Made by a program: the position numbers and the translations under genes. A model generated the notes under the pieces. The model made no database searches and was not told where the DNA came from. It saw nothing but the letters and a program-made list of their open reading frames with translations. This document shows, one piece after another, positions 50,695 to 61,069 of a stretch of 64,000 nucleotides of DNA (positions within the stretch are counted from its first letter, which is position 1; every line of letters begins with the position of its first letter). The stretch covers positions 51,304,046-51,368,045 of the forward strand of contig NC_088302.1 of the NCBI RefSeq assembly GCF_032854445.1. The letters are read 5' to 3'. Origin of the DNA: Liolophura sinensis (lineage: Eukaryota > Mollusca > Polyplacophora > Chitonida > Chitonidae).

Positions 50695-51014
50695 CTCAGG
50701 AGCGTCTATAGGAACCGTTGGACACACTCGCAGAGCGCAGCAGAACTGCACTCACATGATTTCATTATAAGAACGTTTGGGCATAAAGAACCTTGGGCAT
50801 TCAGCAGTATTGCTGCACTGACATAGTGTAACTGCCAGCGTCTCGTGAAACTCTTGGACTCGAGGCATCGTCCGTACACTTATACTTAGCAGAACAACCA
50901 CAAGCACGTGATGCAACTCACCGGCGTCTGCAAGAACCTTTGGACATATGGAACCCTGGATACACACAAACTCAGCAGAACTGCTGCACTCACAACTCGC
51001 AGTATACTGTGCAT
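50695..51014 (-). repeat. Three diverged copies of a signal-peptide exon segment
   Basis: On the - strand a segment GTGAGTGCAGCAGTTCTGCT ... GGTTC ... at about 51000-50920 recurs in altered form at about 50825-50765 (GTCAGTGCAGCAATACTGCT) and at about 50757-50700 (GTGAGTGCAGTTCTGCTGCG ... CAACGGTTCCTATAGACGC). Only the first copy is preceded by an ATG and followed by a good donor. Confidence 0.55.
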
Positions 51015-51242
51015 CGTTGCAGTATTATCAGAGTGAAGATGGTTCCACGCTATGAATACTAACAATAGCAACAGAACTGAGCTGTATTTTTCAGGACTGT
51101 GAACAGTTACCCCAAATGTCCAACGGTCATCGTTTATCACTGATTATTCGTGGACTCTGCCTCACCCTGTCAGCATGACACTACAATGTATACCTGTGTC
51201 ACCTGCCATTCAGGTGTGTTCCCCGAGTCCTTTGTAAACAGT

Positions 51243-52012
51243 ACATGTACCAACAACAGTAGAGTTACCATGAACAGTATCTATATTAACAATATAGATA
51301 CCATGAACGATGCATGTACCATCAACAGTAGGGATACCATCAACAGTACATGTACCATCAACAGTACATTTACCATCAACAGGAAAGGTACCATCAACAG
51401 TAGAGGTACCATCAACAGTACATGTACCATCAACAGTATGTTTACCATCAACAGTACATTTACCATCAACAGAACAGGTACCATCAACAGTACATTTATC
51501 AACAACAGAACAGGTACCATCAACAGTACATGTACCATCAACAGAAGAGGTACCATCAACAGTACATGTACCATTAACAGAACAGGTACCATCAACAGTA
51601 CATTTATCAACAACAGAACAGGTACCATCAACAGTACATGTACCATCAACAGAAGAGGTACCATGAACAGTACATGTACCATTAACAGAAGAGGTACCAT
51701 CAACAGTACATGCATCATCAACAGCACAGATACCATCAACAGAACATGTACTGTCAATAGCAGTAAGTACCATCAACAGTACATTTACCATCAACAATAC
51801 ATGAACCATCAACAGTAGATGTACCATCAACAATAAATTTACCATCAGCAGTACATGTACTGTCAACAGCAGCAGGTACCATCAACAATACATGTATCAA
51901 CAGTACATGTACCATCAACAGTACAGGCACCATCAACAGCAGAGGTACCATCAACAGTCCATGCACCATCAACAGTACATGTACCATCAACAGTACAGGT
52001 ACCATCAACGTA
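51243..52012. repeat. 18-bp minisatellite, about 42 units
   Basis: Units ACCATCAACAGTACATGT with variants (GTAGAGGT, GAACAGGT, GTACATTT). 18 is a multiple of 3, so frames of more than 200 codons appear on both strands (for example a VDGTCT repeat); these are artefacts. Lies about 230 bp upstream of the first exon of the decayed GM2-activator-like gene. Confidence 0.95.
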
Positions 52013-53563
52013 AGTCCTGAAAAACTCTAAATGAAAAGCCTTCCTCAAGACCGCGTTTCCCATACATCAAAGAAAGACGAAAAAAGTAGTTGGGCAATGG
52101 CAGTCAGCTTTCATTATTGATGAAGGGAACAACGGCATCTCCTGCTGATCTCTGGTGATCTCAGTTAGCTCATCAGAAGCCTGGTCTTCTTTTATTTTCA
52201 AGTAAAACTTCAAGTAAATTTCAAGTGTATATAAATAATAAAAAATAAATCAAGCTATAAATATAAAGTGCACATAGTATAAAAACTGAAAGTATACGTC
52301 AGAGTCATATGTTGTATAAATTTAATAAAGTTAACACTGGAATCTCTTCACAAATATCAGGCTGTCCTGACATTACTATTATCCTGCGTCAGACGCTCCT
52401 CAATACTCCGCTTTTCATTGGCCAACAATGGTCACGTGGGGTACAGCTATATACCCGAATCCTGCAGATGCCATCAAATGTATCTGCTGAGTAGGTTATC
52501 TCCCTTTATTGGGTTGTGAATACAATCAACAATGCTCACATCGGTGAAGAGATTCACCTATACATATATGTTCTGCTCTGAAATGATGGTTCTTTGTTAC
52601 ATGGATTCCCCGTGATTCCCACAAACCTCAAGCATTTGGAAAGGTGCACTTTCCAAGGAAAAAATGAAGACCTTTTGAAAGAAAATACCCATACAAATAC
52701 AGTCCGTAGGAATGTATGTTTAATTAAATTCTACATGTATGTACAAATACATTTCAAATATCGTATTTTTTTCACCAATTACACTCAATTTTCAATACAA
52801 AAAATACAAAAACATGAATCATATTTATCTTTCCAGTCAAGTGTAGAAAAAATGCCGGTCGAAAACAAAGGAATACAAAAAAAACAAAAAACACCACTGT
52901 CCTACAGTATTAATAAATAGGAGCTAGAATAGGCAATGCTACATCAAAATAACTTTCCAGTTAACAATAAGCATTACAGCCAATTTATAAAATGTCTACT
53001 GGGAATACAACTTTAGAGGAGATATACTGACACACTGTGGAGTTTCTGGCTGACATGTGAGAATGAATGCTATAAAGACTGGCAGCAAAAGTATTGTCAA
53101 ATGGAGATGGTTTTGAAAAGGTCACCCATATACGACACCAATTTTATGTTGTGTTTTATGGTGATGGAAAACTGAAAATCCACCTTTTCATTTTGTTCAC
53201 TCTTGATGTTTTTCTGATTTTTCTGTTTTTTAAGGTTTTACGATCATCTAAATGTCTTCCATTGGAAAAAAACTGTTTTATTCTCCAACATTTAAAAAAA
53301 ATATTTATCCTGCCCCTAGAACAATTTAAACTGGCATGGCCTTATTAAATACATGGAGTTAATGTGAGTTGAAAGCATTTCTATATGCATACATATACAT
53401 ATACAGAAAGAGCAGAATGTTTCCTCATTTATATATCTATATATATATATATATATATACGAAACACCAAAAGAGTTCAGAAAATCTCTTCACTGACGAT
53501 GGAATTGAGCAAGAGGATATGGTGTCCACAGCCCTCACCAACACTGCCAGACAAGACTGCTTT
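52013..53563. other. Downstream flank of the GM2-activator-like gene
   Basis: AT-rich. A - strand AATAAA at 53282-53277, about 285 bp past the stop codon, is the best polyadenylation signal for the neighbouring gene. An (AT) run lies at 53431-53459. No gene recognised; + strand frames at 52594 and 53094 lack coding character. Confidence 0.45.
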
Positions 53564-56341
53564 TCACACAAACCCTGCCTCAATACTGGCATAGATTTCA
53601 AAGCAGCCCATGTGAGTCCCATCATAACTCAGGTCGATTTTACCATGGTACTCTCCAGAGGGCAAGGGCACTGCATCCAGGTCAAAGGTTATGTTGGGAA
53701 GTGTATAGTTCCCCTGAAAAACCAAAGCACAGGTTCATATTTCAGTAATGCATTTGAAATTATCAGCAGGGGTGCGTGAATTTGGACATAACTGTATGTG
53801 AATTCTGAATCCTAACTATTCATGCTTTTTGGCCAAATAGGTTGTGTGCAGCAGGAGGCACCTGAGCAGGCTTGTTGAGAACATCTTGTGTATATGAGAG
53901 ACATAACAGTTTAATAATTTTACCTTTTGGATGATACTAGACATCATTAACACATGCCTAGTCACTGGCACTGGCAGGGGGGATATTCCTGATTTACAAC
54001 TTTTGCATGTGCTTTACTCAGACAATCTGTCTCAATAATGAACTTCCCAAAGTATAACAACTGATGATACAGCTAGTTACAAAATATTGACTAGCTTGGA
54101 TGCTTGGTATGGTTTAGCACAAAAGATGGAGGGATTGAAGCAGTTTCTTATGAGAGGGTGATAAAGACTCCATCACAGCTGTAAAGTACAGACATTAAGA
54201 GCAATTCACTGACCTGTTTGAATGGACATTTACAAGGGATTCCTTTCTGCATGAACTCAGGAGGGCACTGGGGAATTGGCGCTAACAACTGGCAAAAATC
54301 CTGATAATGACATGAGCCAAAGGTGCCAACACAGGGCACGGTGATGTAAGAAGAGCCCACCTTCTTCTGGATGACAACATCAGCCTATAAACCAAAAGTG
54401 ACGTACTATTTGTCAAGAAACCACACTATCATGTGCAAACAGCGCATTCCTATTTGAACATGTTCATCTATATTTCACATCAATAAGATGATTTAAGTGA
54501 GGTCTGGTCATACAGCTTTTCTTTACTTATTATAAACTTTCATCCTATAATTTTCATCTGCACTTCATCGAGTATAGTGACAGGCATACAGCCACTGGAA
54601 ACAAATCTGAATATTTATATCCACTGATAATTACCAATGTCTTGTTTCCAATTGCTCTGTTTCATCATACTAAATATATTCCACTGATCTAAGAATATAC
54701 AGAAGCGTTCTGTAACCTTTCTATAATTCCACTAGTTAGAATATGCACTGTCAGTTTGAATTAGATGGTCTGCACAACACAACACTTTTTTAAACTTGGT
54801 CAGCATTTCTCAATGGATGTAACTGATATGATGGATCACTACCCAAAATCCCACCATTTCCTACTACATGTAGAACAATGACAATTGAGATTCTCCTGCT
54901 CCACTCTTGTAATCTAGTACCCTTGGGTTGATATATGTATCTATATGTCATATAGTCCACTACATTTATCACTATTTTCAAAAAGTGACAAAAAAAGAAC
55001 AAAATGACAGGCAAGAGATGGTCACAGAGACTTGACACCACTTACTGATAAAGGGGAGACTACGGTCTTGTTGGAGACAACGGCAAAGCCAATGCTGAGG
55101 GTTCCCGGCAAGACTACAGGGTCAGGTGACACTGAAAAGTTCATCAACTTGATCGGATCGCTAGCCTTTCCACAGTTTTTCCATGCAAAGTTCCCCAGGT
55201 TGTTCACATGACTGGTGGACTGCAAGTCAAGTATACAACACTCTAAATCCTCACTCTCTTTTCTACAGATACCCTAAACCATTGTAAATAGAATATTTCG
55301 AGATTCTAGATCCTAGATTCCATAAGCTACAATGGAGTTATAATAATGGTTCAGGGGAATTGAAAGAAATTAAGATCTGATAATTCTGATAACTTACCAT
55401 GCTTGTTTCTACAGTATAACCAACAGTGACTAAACTAAGAGGTCATTATTAAAGTACATGTACACATCATCTGAAACAGAAAGACCATTTCATGCAGATT
55501 CCAATTAACGTTTTGATGATTTTTTTTACATAGCTCTTGTCACAAAATGAAATAAAAAAACTGTTGCTCTACAGTAGACTTTTTACGTCATATTGAATAA
55601 GCTGAAACACAAGGAGATCATAGATTACATTTTCAGTGTAAGGTGAACACACTCTAAACTGTTATATTTCCACATTAAATACATGTAAAGACATAGGCTA
55701 GTTATACATCTTAATGTTGAAATGGTCTATATTAAATGAATGATTTAGATAAAGTGACTTTGTTGTTATATGAGTGTAATATTACAGAAAAATGCCTGTC
55801 GTTGTTTTAGAGTGGATGTAAAGGTCCACATCTTTCTCCAAAGTGTTTTTGCGCAATGGACCCACTGGATTTTGTTGTTGAATGACAAAATATTGAGAAA
55901 AAAAAAGACTTGAACGTTTAATATAACTGAACTAGTTTCATGATGCCCGTTCGAAACTTTATTACAAACAGGACTTTTCGAGGAAATGAAAATTATTTGT
56001 TTTTACCTTTCCAAAGTATATACAACAATCCTTATGAAGTACAATATTGACAAATCTCAGTCAAAAAATTTTCTTACTTTTATTTAAGTTTCAATTTCAC
56101 TTTCAGGTTGAGTCATCCATGCGATAGGGACCAGAGGGAATAACAAACATACCCAATGCTTCAGTATCTCCACGGGTTTCAAACCTTCGTCTTTCCGAGG
56201 CGAAAAAATGTTGAACAGGTGAGCAACTTTGTTGGCCTCCTTCTCAAGCTTCTTTTCGAATCGAACCACATTTAACAAACCACTGCCCTCAGAAATAGTG
56301 CCTAAGTAGACGACTACTACTACAAACAGAAAGGCTCTCAT
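53564..56341 (-). CDS. GM2A: Ganglioside GM2 activator-like protein, four exons, intact
   Basis: Lysosomal lipid-transfer cofactor family: lifts glycolipids from membranes and presents them to hydrolases such as beta-hexosaminidase. Exons: 56341-56153, 55219-55046, 54384-54214, 53713-53564; all junctions phase 0, donors GTATGT, GTAAGT and GTCAGT, total 227 aa (human 193). Signal peptide MRAFLFVVVVVYLG, then a charged 45-residue extension absent from human, then the ML-like core: NFAWKNCG, SPDPVVLPGTLSIGF, ITVPCVGTFGSCHYQDFC, IPCKCPFK, LPSGEYHGKIDLSYDG, HMGCFEIYASIEAGFV. Eight cysteines (79, 139, 146, 152, 161, 172, 174, 215) match the eight of GM2A, which form four disulphides. A GTG-initiated reading two codons upstream is not needed. 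Divergent from IFT52. Confidence 0.9.
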
Positions 56342-56565
56342 GATCACGGCTTAATTTTAATGAACAAACCCAAACAATATAATCCTAAATGCTCCACCAC
56401 AAGCTATAACAACCCGTTGTCGACAGCCGATAGTCATGTGATCGATCATGTGCTTTATGACAAAAGAGTCCTAAAGCAAAGGGAGGTAAATCCTTTTGTC
56501 TCCACGCTAAATCACGTTGGGATTTGACGAGAGTTGACGCGCATAGTTTTGACAACGACGACAAG
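56342..56565. promoter_or_regulatory. Bidirectional promoter between GM2A-like and IFT52
   Basis: Only 224 bp separate the two divergent start codons. No TATA box in a sensible place for either. Contains two TCATGTG motifs (56434-56440 and 56446-56452), 12 bp apart. Confidence 0.65.
56434..56452. promoter_or_regulatory. Paired M-box/E-box motifs (TCATGTGA, TCATGTGC)
   Basis: TCATGTG is the core recognised by MITF/TFE-type bHLH-Zip factors, which drive lysosomal genes through the related CLEAR element. Two copies a turn of the helix apart, upstream of a lysosomal gene, fit that; function is inferred. Confidence 0.4.
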
Positions 56566-57903
56566 ATGGCACCTACAGCAGAGGGAGTGGATGATAAAGG
56601 ACAGAAAAATGTCATCATTTTCAACGCTTCTAAAAAGGAAGTATTCAATCTTAATAACGGATACAAAAGTTTGAACAGAAAGCTAAGGGCATCATGGAAA
56701 CTCGTTACTAACAAGGATGAAATCGTCGAGGACAAGTTATCTTCTGCAAGGGTGTTGGTGTTGCCAGGGCCCAGAGCGAAATTCATGGCCTCAGAGTTTG
56801 ACGCTATCAAAAGGTACATGGAACATGGTGGCAGCGTTCTGGTGATGATGGGTGAAGGTGGCGAAAGCCGTTTTGACACAAACATCAACTTTCTGTTGGA
56901 GGAGTATGGTATTAATGTGAACAATGACGCAGTTGTTCGAACATGTTATTTCAAGTACTTTCATCCCAAAGAAGTTTTGGTGTCGAATGGTGTGCTGAAC
57001 AGGGCTGTTCCTGAACTGGCTGGGAAAATTGTGTCACATTTACCAGAAGATGACATGAATACAGCTCAATCTTTATCATTTCTATATCCATACGGGGCCA
57101 CTCTTAATGTGATCAAACCAGCAGTTGCCACCATGTCTACGGGATCTGTATCGTTCCCTGTGAACAGGCCTGTGTGCGGCATGTACTCTGCTAAGTACTC
57201 GGGAGGGAAGTTGGCGGTGATAGGGTCAACACACATGTTCTCAGATCAGTACTTAGACAAAGAGGAAAATAGCAAAGTTTTGGACATGCTGTTACGCTTT
57301 CTTACTACTAATGATGTCAAGCTCAATCAAATAGATGCTGACGACCCAGATGTAGCTGACTACAACATGTTACCAGACACCTCTAAACTGGCTGCCGAAG
57401 TGAAAACCTGCCTTCAAGAAGGAGAAGACATTCCAAGGGACATCACCTCGCTGTTTGACAACTCACTCTTTAAGTTAGATACGTCACTGGTGCCCAAAGC
57501 CATTGAAGCCTATGAAATGACGGATGTGAAGCATGAACCACTTACGCTAATAACTCCTTCATTTGAGACTCCCCTGCCGCCCATGAACCCTGCCGTGTTC
57601 CCTCCATCCTTCAGAGAGTTGCCAGCCCCATCTCTTGACTTGTTTGATTTGGATGAACACTTCTCGTCTGAGAAGGCCAGGCTTGCGCAGATAACCAATA
57701 AGTGCACAGATGATGACCTGGAGTATTATGTGCGAGAGTGTGGGGATATTCTGGGTGTGTCCTTCAATCAGCCTCAGGCTGCCAGAGATGCTAAGCATAT
57801 TCTAGAACATGTGTTTGTACAGGTGGTGGAGTTCAAGAAACTGAATCAGTTCCATGATTTAGATACTGGGCAGTATGGAGATGAAACTTATGATGTGGCC
57901 TGA
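56566..57903 (+). CDS. IFT52: Intraflagellar transport protein 52, intronless CDS
   Basis: Core subunit of the IFT-B complex, needed to carry tubulin and other cargo into cilia. The ATG at 56566 (context ACAAGATGG) gives 445 aa, close to the 437 of human; the frame is open from a TTG at 56524 but that is not a eukaryotic start. Diagnostic stretches: NGYKSLNRKLR, GGSVLVMMGEGGESRFDTNI, NFLLEEYGINVNNDAVVR, YFHPKEVLVSNGVLNR, GGKLAVIGSTHMFSDQYLDK, LNQIDADDPDVADYNMLPD, VKHEPLTLI, AVFPPSFRELPAPSLDLFDL, SEKARLAQITNKCTDDDLEY and the C-terminal DAKHILEHVFVQVVEFKKLN that binds IFT46/IFT88 partners. N-terminal GIFT domain and C-terminal part are both complete. No intron interrupts the coding sequence, unlike CDKL5 next door and the multi-exon vertebrate gene. 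Confidence 0.97.
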   Translation: MAPTAEGVDDKGQKNVIIFNASKKEVFNLNNGYKSLNRKLRASWKLVTNKDEIVEDKLSSARVLVLPGPRAKFMASEFDAIKRYMEHGGSVLVMMGEGGESRFDTNINFLLEEYGINVNNDAVVRTCYFKYFHPKEVLVSNGVLNRAVPELAGKIVSHLPEDDMNTAQSLSFLYPYGATLNVIKPAVATMSTGSVSFPVNRPVCGMYSAKYSGGKLAVIGSTHMFSDQYLDKEENSKVLDMLLRFLTTNDVKLNQIDADDPDVADYNMLPDTSKLAAEVKTCLQEGEDIPRDITSLFDNSLFKLDTSLVPKAIEAYEMTDVKHEPLTLITPSFETPLPPMNPAVFPPSFRELPAPSLDLFDLDEHFSSEKARLAQITNKCTDDDLEYYVRECGDILGVSFNQPQAARDAKHILEHVFVQVVEFKKLNQFHDLDTGQYGDETYDVA

Positions 57904-58660
57904 TGATGGTGTGTACTGAAACAATGACTGTGCTTTCTACACGTTCTAGACAGACAACATCAAGTTGTGCAGAATATGGACATATATGAATGTGCTCATT
58001 GCACTGTAATAGTGACTAATCAGTAGATGTATTGGTGTGGATGAAGGAGCTTGTGTTTCCACAGTGGCCTTGAAAGAAAAGAGTTCTCAGATATTTTATT
58101 GTATATAATTTGAGTTATATACATCTTTTTCTGTGTTTCTAATGGACTGTTCCATCAGCTACTATTGATGTAATTAGAAGTAACACAGCATAGGCAGAGT
58201 TACATGTAAGATGTACAGTTTGGCGGTAAAATGTCTTGTTTGTATATTGGAGACTAGACATCTGAATTTCCTCATAACTTTTAAATCTTATGTATAGGGG
58301 CAGTATGTTACAATAGATTTTAGCATAATATTCCTCTTGATATTCTGATGTGAGTTGTTTTATACCTGCCATAGTCCATAAACAAAGACCCATAATTGTT
58401 GCTGTTGTGATATCACTGATTGTACTAAATTCGAGAATAGTTCAAATGTTCAATGTTGAGTCTTGCAATGTATAGAAAAAAGAAAGTTTATTTTATATAC
58501 ATGTATTATCCGTCCTAAACTTTTGTTAGTTCATAGATATTCATCATATATTTTTTACAAAGTTTCATCTTTGTGAACATTTTAGTGAAGTTGTGCTACA
58601 TTTTTTGTGATTCATTGTTTAACTTGACATTGCGAACAATAAAGTTTTGAAGGTGCATAG
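57904..58660 (+). other. IFT52: IFT52 3' UTR
   Basis: AT-rich, ends with AATAAA at 58638-58643 followed by GTTTTGAAGGTG; a conventional polyadenylation region about 740 bp after the stop. Confidence 0.7.
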
Positions 58661-59270
58661 AAAAGTCCTTGCGTAGTGTCTTACTTAGTATATGATGATG
58701 TAAGCCTGTGTGCATCATGCAAAGCAAGTTTGTGAAAAACAGTAGGGGAGTTCAAAGTTCAAACTCTTTTGTCATTGAAAGTAATAACAGCCCTCCTTTA
58801 CCATGCTACTTTGAAAAATGTTGGGCAACCTTTGTGTACATTAAATTACCGATCACTTGTCTCACCATGCTCTAGAGGTACATGCCACCTCTCTCCTTTA
58901 GGTACTTACCAAGTTCACAAAGGTTCCTCAAATTTTGCCATCGTTTCACTTTGTATACTCTAAATTACTTCGTGGGAAACTTCTTTCATGCGCCCATGTT
59001 ATAGTAAATGAGATCTCACAATAGTTGCCTAAGATTTTTGACACGGCAGAACTTTTTTAGCTTTAGTGACAGAAGAATTCGAACTTGAAACTCTAATTGT
59101 AATTGGATACAGGATAAAGAAGTGATGGACAAAAAAAGAGGTATCTTCCATCCAATATGTAGATGCTTCACATCAGTTGTCTGACTGCTGACCTAAAATG
59201 GTGAGCACTGAAGTAATAACTTCACAGCATACCTGCTATGTAATTTCATTGGATTATAACTGTAGTATTT
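58661..59270. other. Intergenic, no feature seen
   Basis: No exon or repeat recognised. Confidence 0.4.
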
Positions 59271-59271
59271 A

Positions 59272-59957
59272 TGGTACATGCACATTGTGGAACCATACCC
59301 TGCTACCATTAGCACCATAATACGGTACATGAACGTTGTGGAACCATACCCTGGTACCATTAGTACCATAATACGGTACATGCACGTTGTGGAACCATAC
59401 CCTGGTACCATTAGCACCATAATACGGTACATGCACGTTGTGGAACCATACCCTGGTACCATTAGCACCATAATACGGTACATGCACGTTGTGGAACCAT
59501 ACCCTGGTACCATTAGCACCATAATATGGTACATGCACGTTGTGGAACCATACCCTGGTACCATTAGCACCATAATACGGTACATGCACGTTGTGGAACC
59601 ATACCCTGGTACCATTAGCACCATAATACGGTACATGCACGTTGTGGAACCATACCCTGGTACCATTAGCACCATAATACGGTACATGCACGTTGTGGAA
59701 CCATACCCTGGTACCATTAGCACCATAATACGGTACATGAACGTTGTGGAACCATACACTGGTACCATTAGTAGCATAATATGGTACATGCACGTTGTGG
59801 AACCATACCCTGGTACCATTAGCACGATAATATGGTACATGCATGTTGTTGAACCACACCCTGGTACTGTTAGCACCATAGTATGGTACACCCACAACAA
59901 CAATATATATGGTACATGCACTTTGTGGAACCACGCCCTGCTACCTTTAGTACCATA
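59272..59957. repeat. 51-bp minisatellite, 13 units
   Basis: Units GTACATGCACGTTGTGGAAC plus CATACCCTGGTACCATTAGC plus ACCATAATACG. The first nine units are nearly identical, the last four diverge. 51 is 17 codons, so three frames (two on the -, one on the +) stay open over 220-259 codons; these are artefacts of the repeat. Confidence 0.95.
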
Positions 59958-60227
59958 ATGGATTGAAGTCACAAACAGGTACTTTTCCAGAAGACATATT
60001 GATATATTTAGTGTTATTAAACAACTACGAAGACAGGAATATGGATCACGTCAACTCAAACAAATGAATGGAAGCACATGCTTGTCACACCCACAAGTGC
60101 ATCTCCAACAAGCCCATAGGCTCTAGCAATTAACTGGTGTCCAGTACATGCGTCTGCAGTTACAGAGTTATCTCCCCTTGCCATACACACCCAATAAAGA
60201 GTAATATGGAGTTGTCCCTTGCCAGTC

Positions 60228-60412
60228 ACTAGCTCAGGTGGTTAAGGGCCTGACATGCTGCTACTAACCAATGAAATCACAGGTTCGACTCCAGCTCTCA
60301 GTGGGACCAGCTGTGGCTTTAAGTCAGGCCATTTATCAGAGGTACATGTAACAAGGAGAGGGGTGGATTACTCCAGTGAAATAAGTGGAAAAGTGGAACA
60401 CCAGTCAAATTT
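60228..60412 (+). mobile_element. Diverged tRNA-derived SINE
   Basis: tRNA-like head AGCTCAGGTGGTTAAGGGCC with B box GGTTCGACTCC, a degenerate body, and a tail end GTGGAACACCAGTCAAATTT similar to the first SINE family. Confidence 0.6.
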
Positions 60413-60769
60413 CTAAATATTTACAAGTAAGCCTATAGGAATGGCATACACATATAAGGAAAATATGTGGGGGAGACTGAAGCAAGCTTAGGCCAGGCAA
60501 TTGAGACACTTGTCAATCGGACACACATCATGGTTCATCCTGATCCTCAGGCCTGTAATTCACACAGCGGTAATCACCCAAATCTTTGCTGATCATCCAG
60601 TCATAGGGTACAGTTTTGTTGTAATTAAGTATGGATGGAGTAGCACTGTACACAGTTTGGAAACTGATTTAATTCATTCATGTAGAACATTGTTTTTCCG
60701 GCATGGTTGATTCTGTTCAAATTTATTTCTTTATACATTTTCCAGTTTCTGGTAGTTTGAATTGAAAGT

Positions 60770-61015
60770 TTCGTTTATTTATTTGATTGGTGTTTCATGC
60801 TGTACTGAAGAATGTTTCTCTTAGACAACAGCGGCAAGCAGTATGATGGGAGGAAACCTATGGACATCCACAGGTTGCAGACAGACCTTTTCACTTGGGG
60901 TCGAAGAGGAAGCCAGCAAGAAGTGGACTTAAACTCACAGCGACAGCATTGGTGAAAGGCTCCTGGGTCATTGCGCCGCACTGGGGTGATAACCACCTCG
61001 GCTATGGAGGCGAAG
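60770..61015 (-). mobile_element. tRNA-derived SINE, first family, near full length
   Basis: On the - strand: CGCCTCCATAGCCGAGGTGG head, CAATGACCCAGGAGCCTTTC, CGCTGTGAGTTTAAGTCCAC, TGCTGGCTTCCTCTTCGACC, a CTGCAACCTGTGGATGTCCA block, GAAACATTCTTCAGTACAGC and a CAAATAAATAAACG tail. Comparable in extent to the copy at 49228-49479, more diverged. Confidence 0.85.
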
Positions 61016-61069
61016 GTTGTTTTGGAAATTGATGACGTAGAACATTTATTTATGGTTGAGCACCCAAAC

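Larger units (their letters stand above)
46618..51014 (-). pseudogene. Decayed GM2-activator-like paralogue, four exons
   Basis: Exons on the - strand: 51014-50922 (signal peptide MHSILRVVSAAVLLSLCVS, 31 codons, donor GTGAGT), 48966-48793, 47414-47242, 46798-46618. The order, phase-0 pattern and sizes mirror the intact gene at 53.6-56.3 kb (exon 2 is 174 bp in both). Conserved pieces: AFSW, DDCG, TPDPIVIPGTLQVSF, VLIAKKLGSNYIKIPCLGQ, CDYDDFCQILDMIPQCPEPP, SCQCPFGK and GCYEIYLTLS. These lie in different frames. Exon 2 has a one-base loss after the Trp codon and a one-base gain in a T run, with a TGA between; exon 3 has two one-base gains; exon 4 has at least two shifts. Splice sites look intact. 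Could be uncorrected read errors, but neighbouring genes are clean. Confidence 0.75.

Noticed and set aside
51150-51866. 222- and 218-codon repeat proteins
   Set aside because: By-products of the 18-bp array; no start context or flanking exon.
52594-53348. Frames of 108 and 84 codons on the + strand
   Set aside because: AT-rich, Lys/Phe-biased, no domain; lie in the 3' flank of the - strand GM2A-like gene.
56524-56565. Longer IFT52 start at 56524
   Set aside because: That codon is TTG; the first ATG, at 56566, has a good context and gives the family length.
59193-59972. 259-codon repeat protein on the - strand
   Set aside because: By-product of the 51-bp array.
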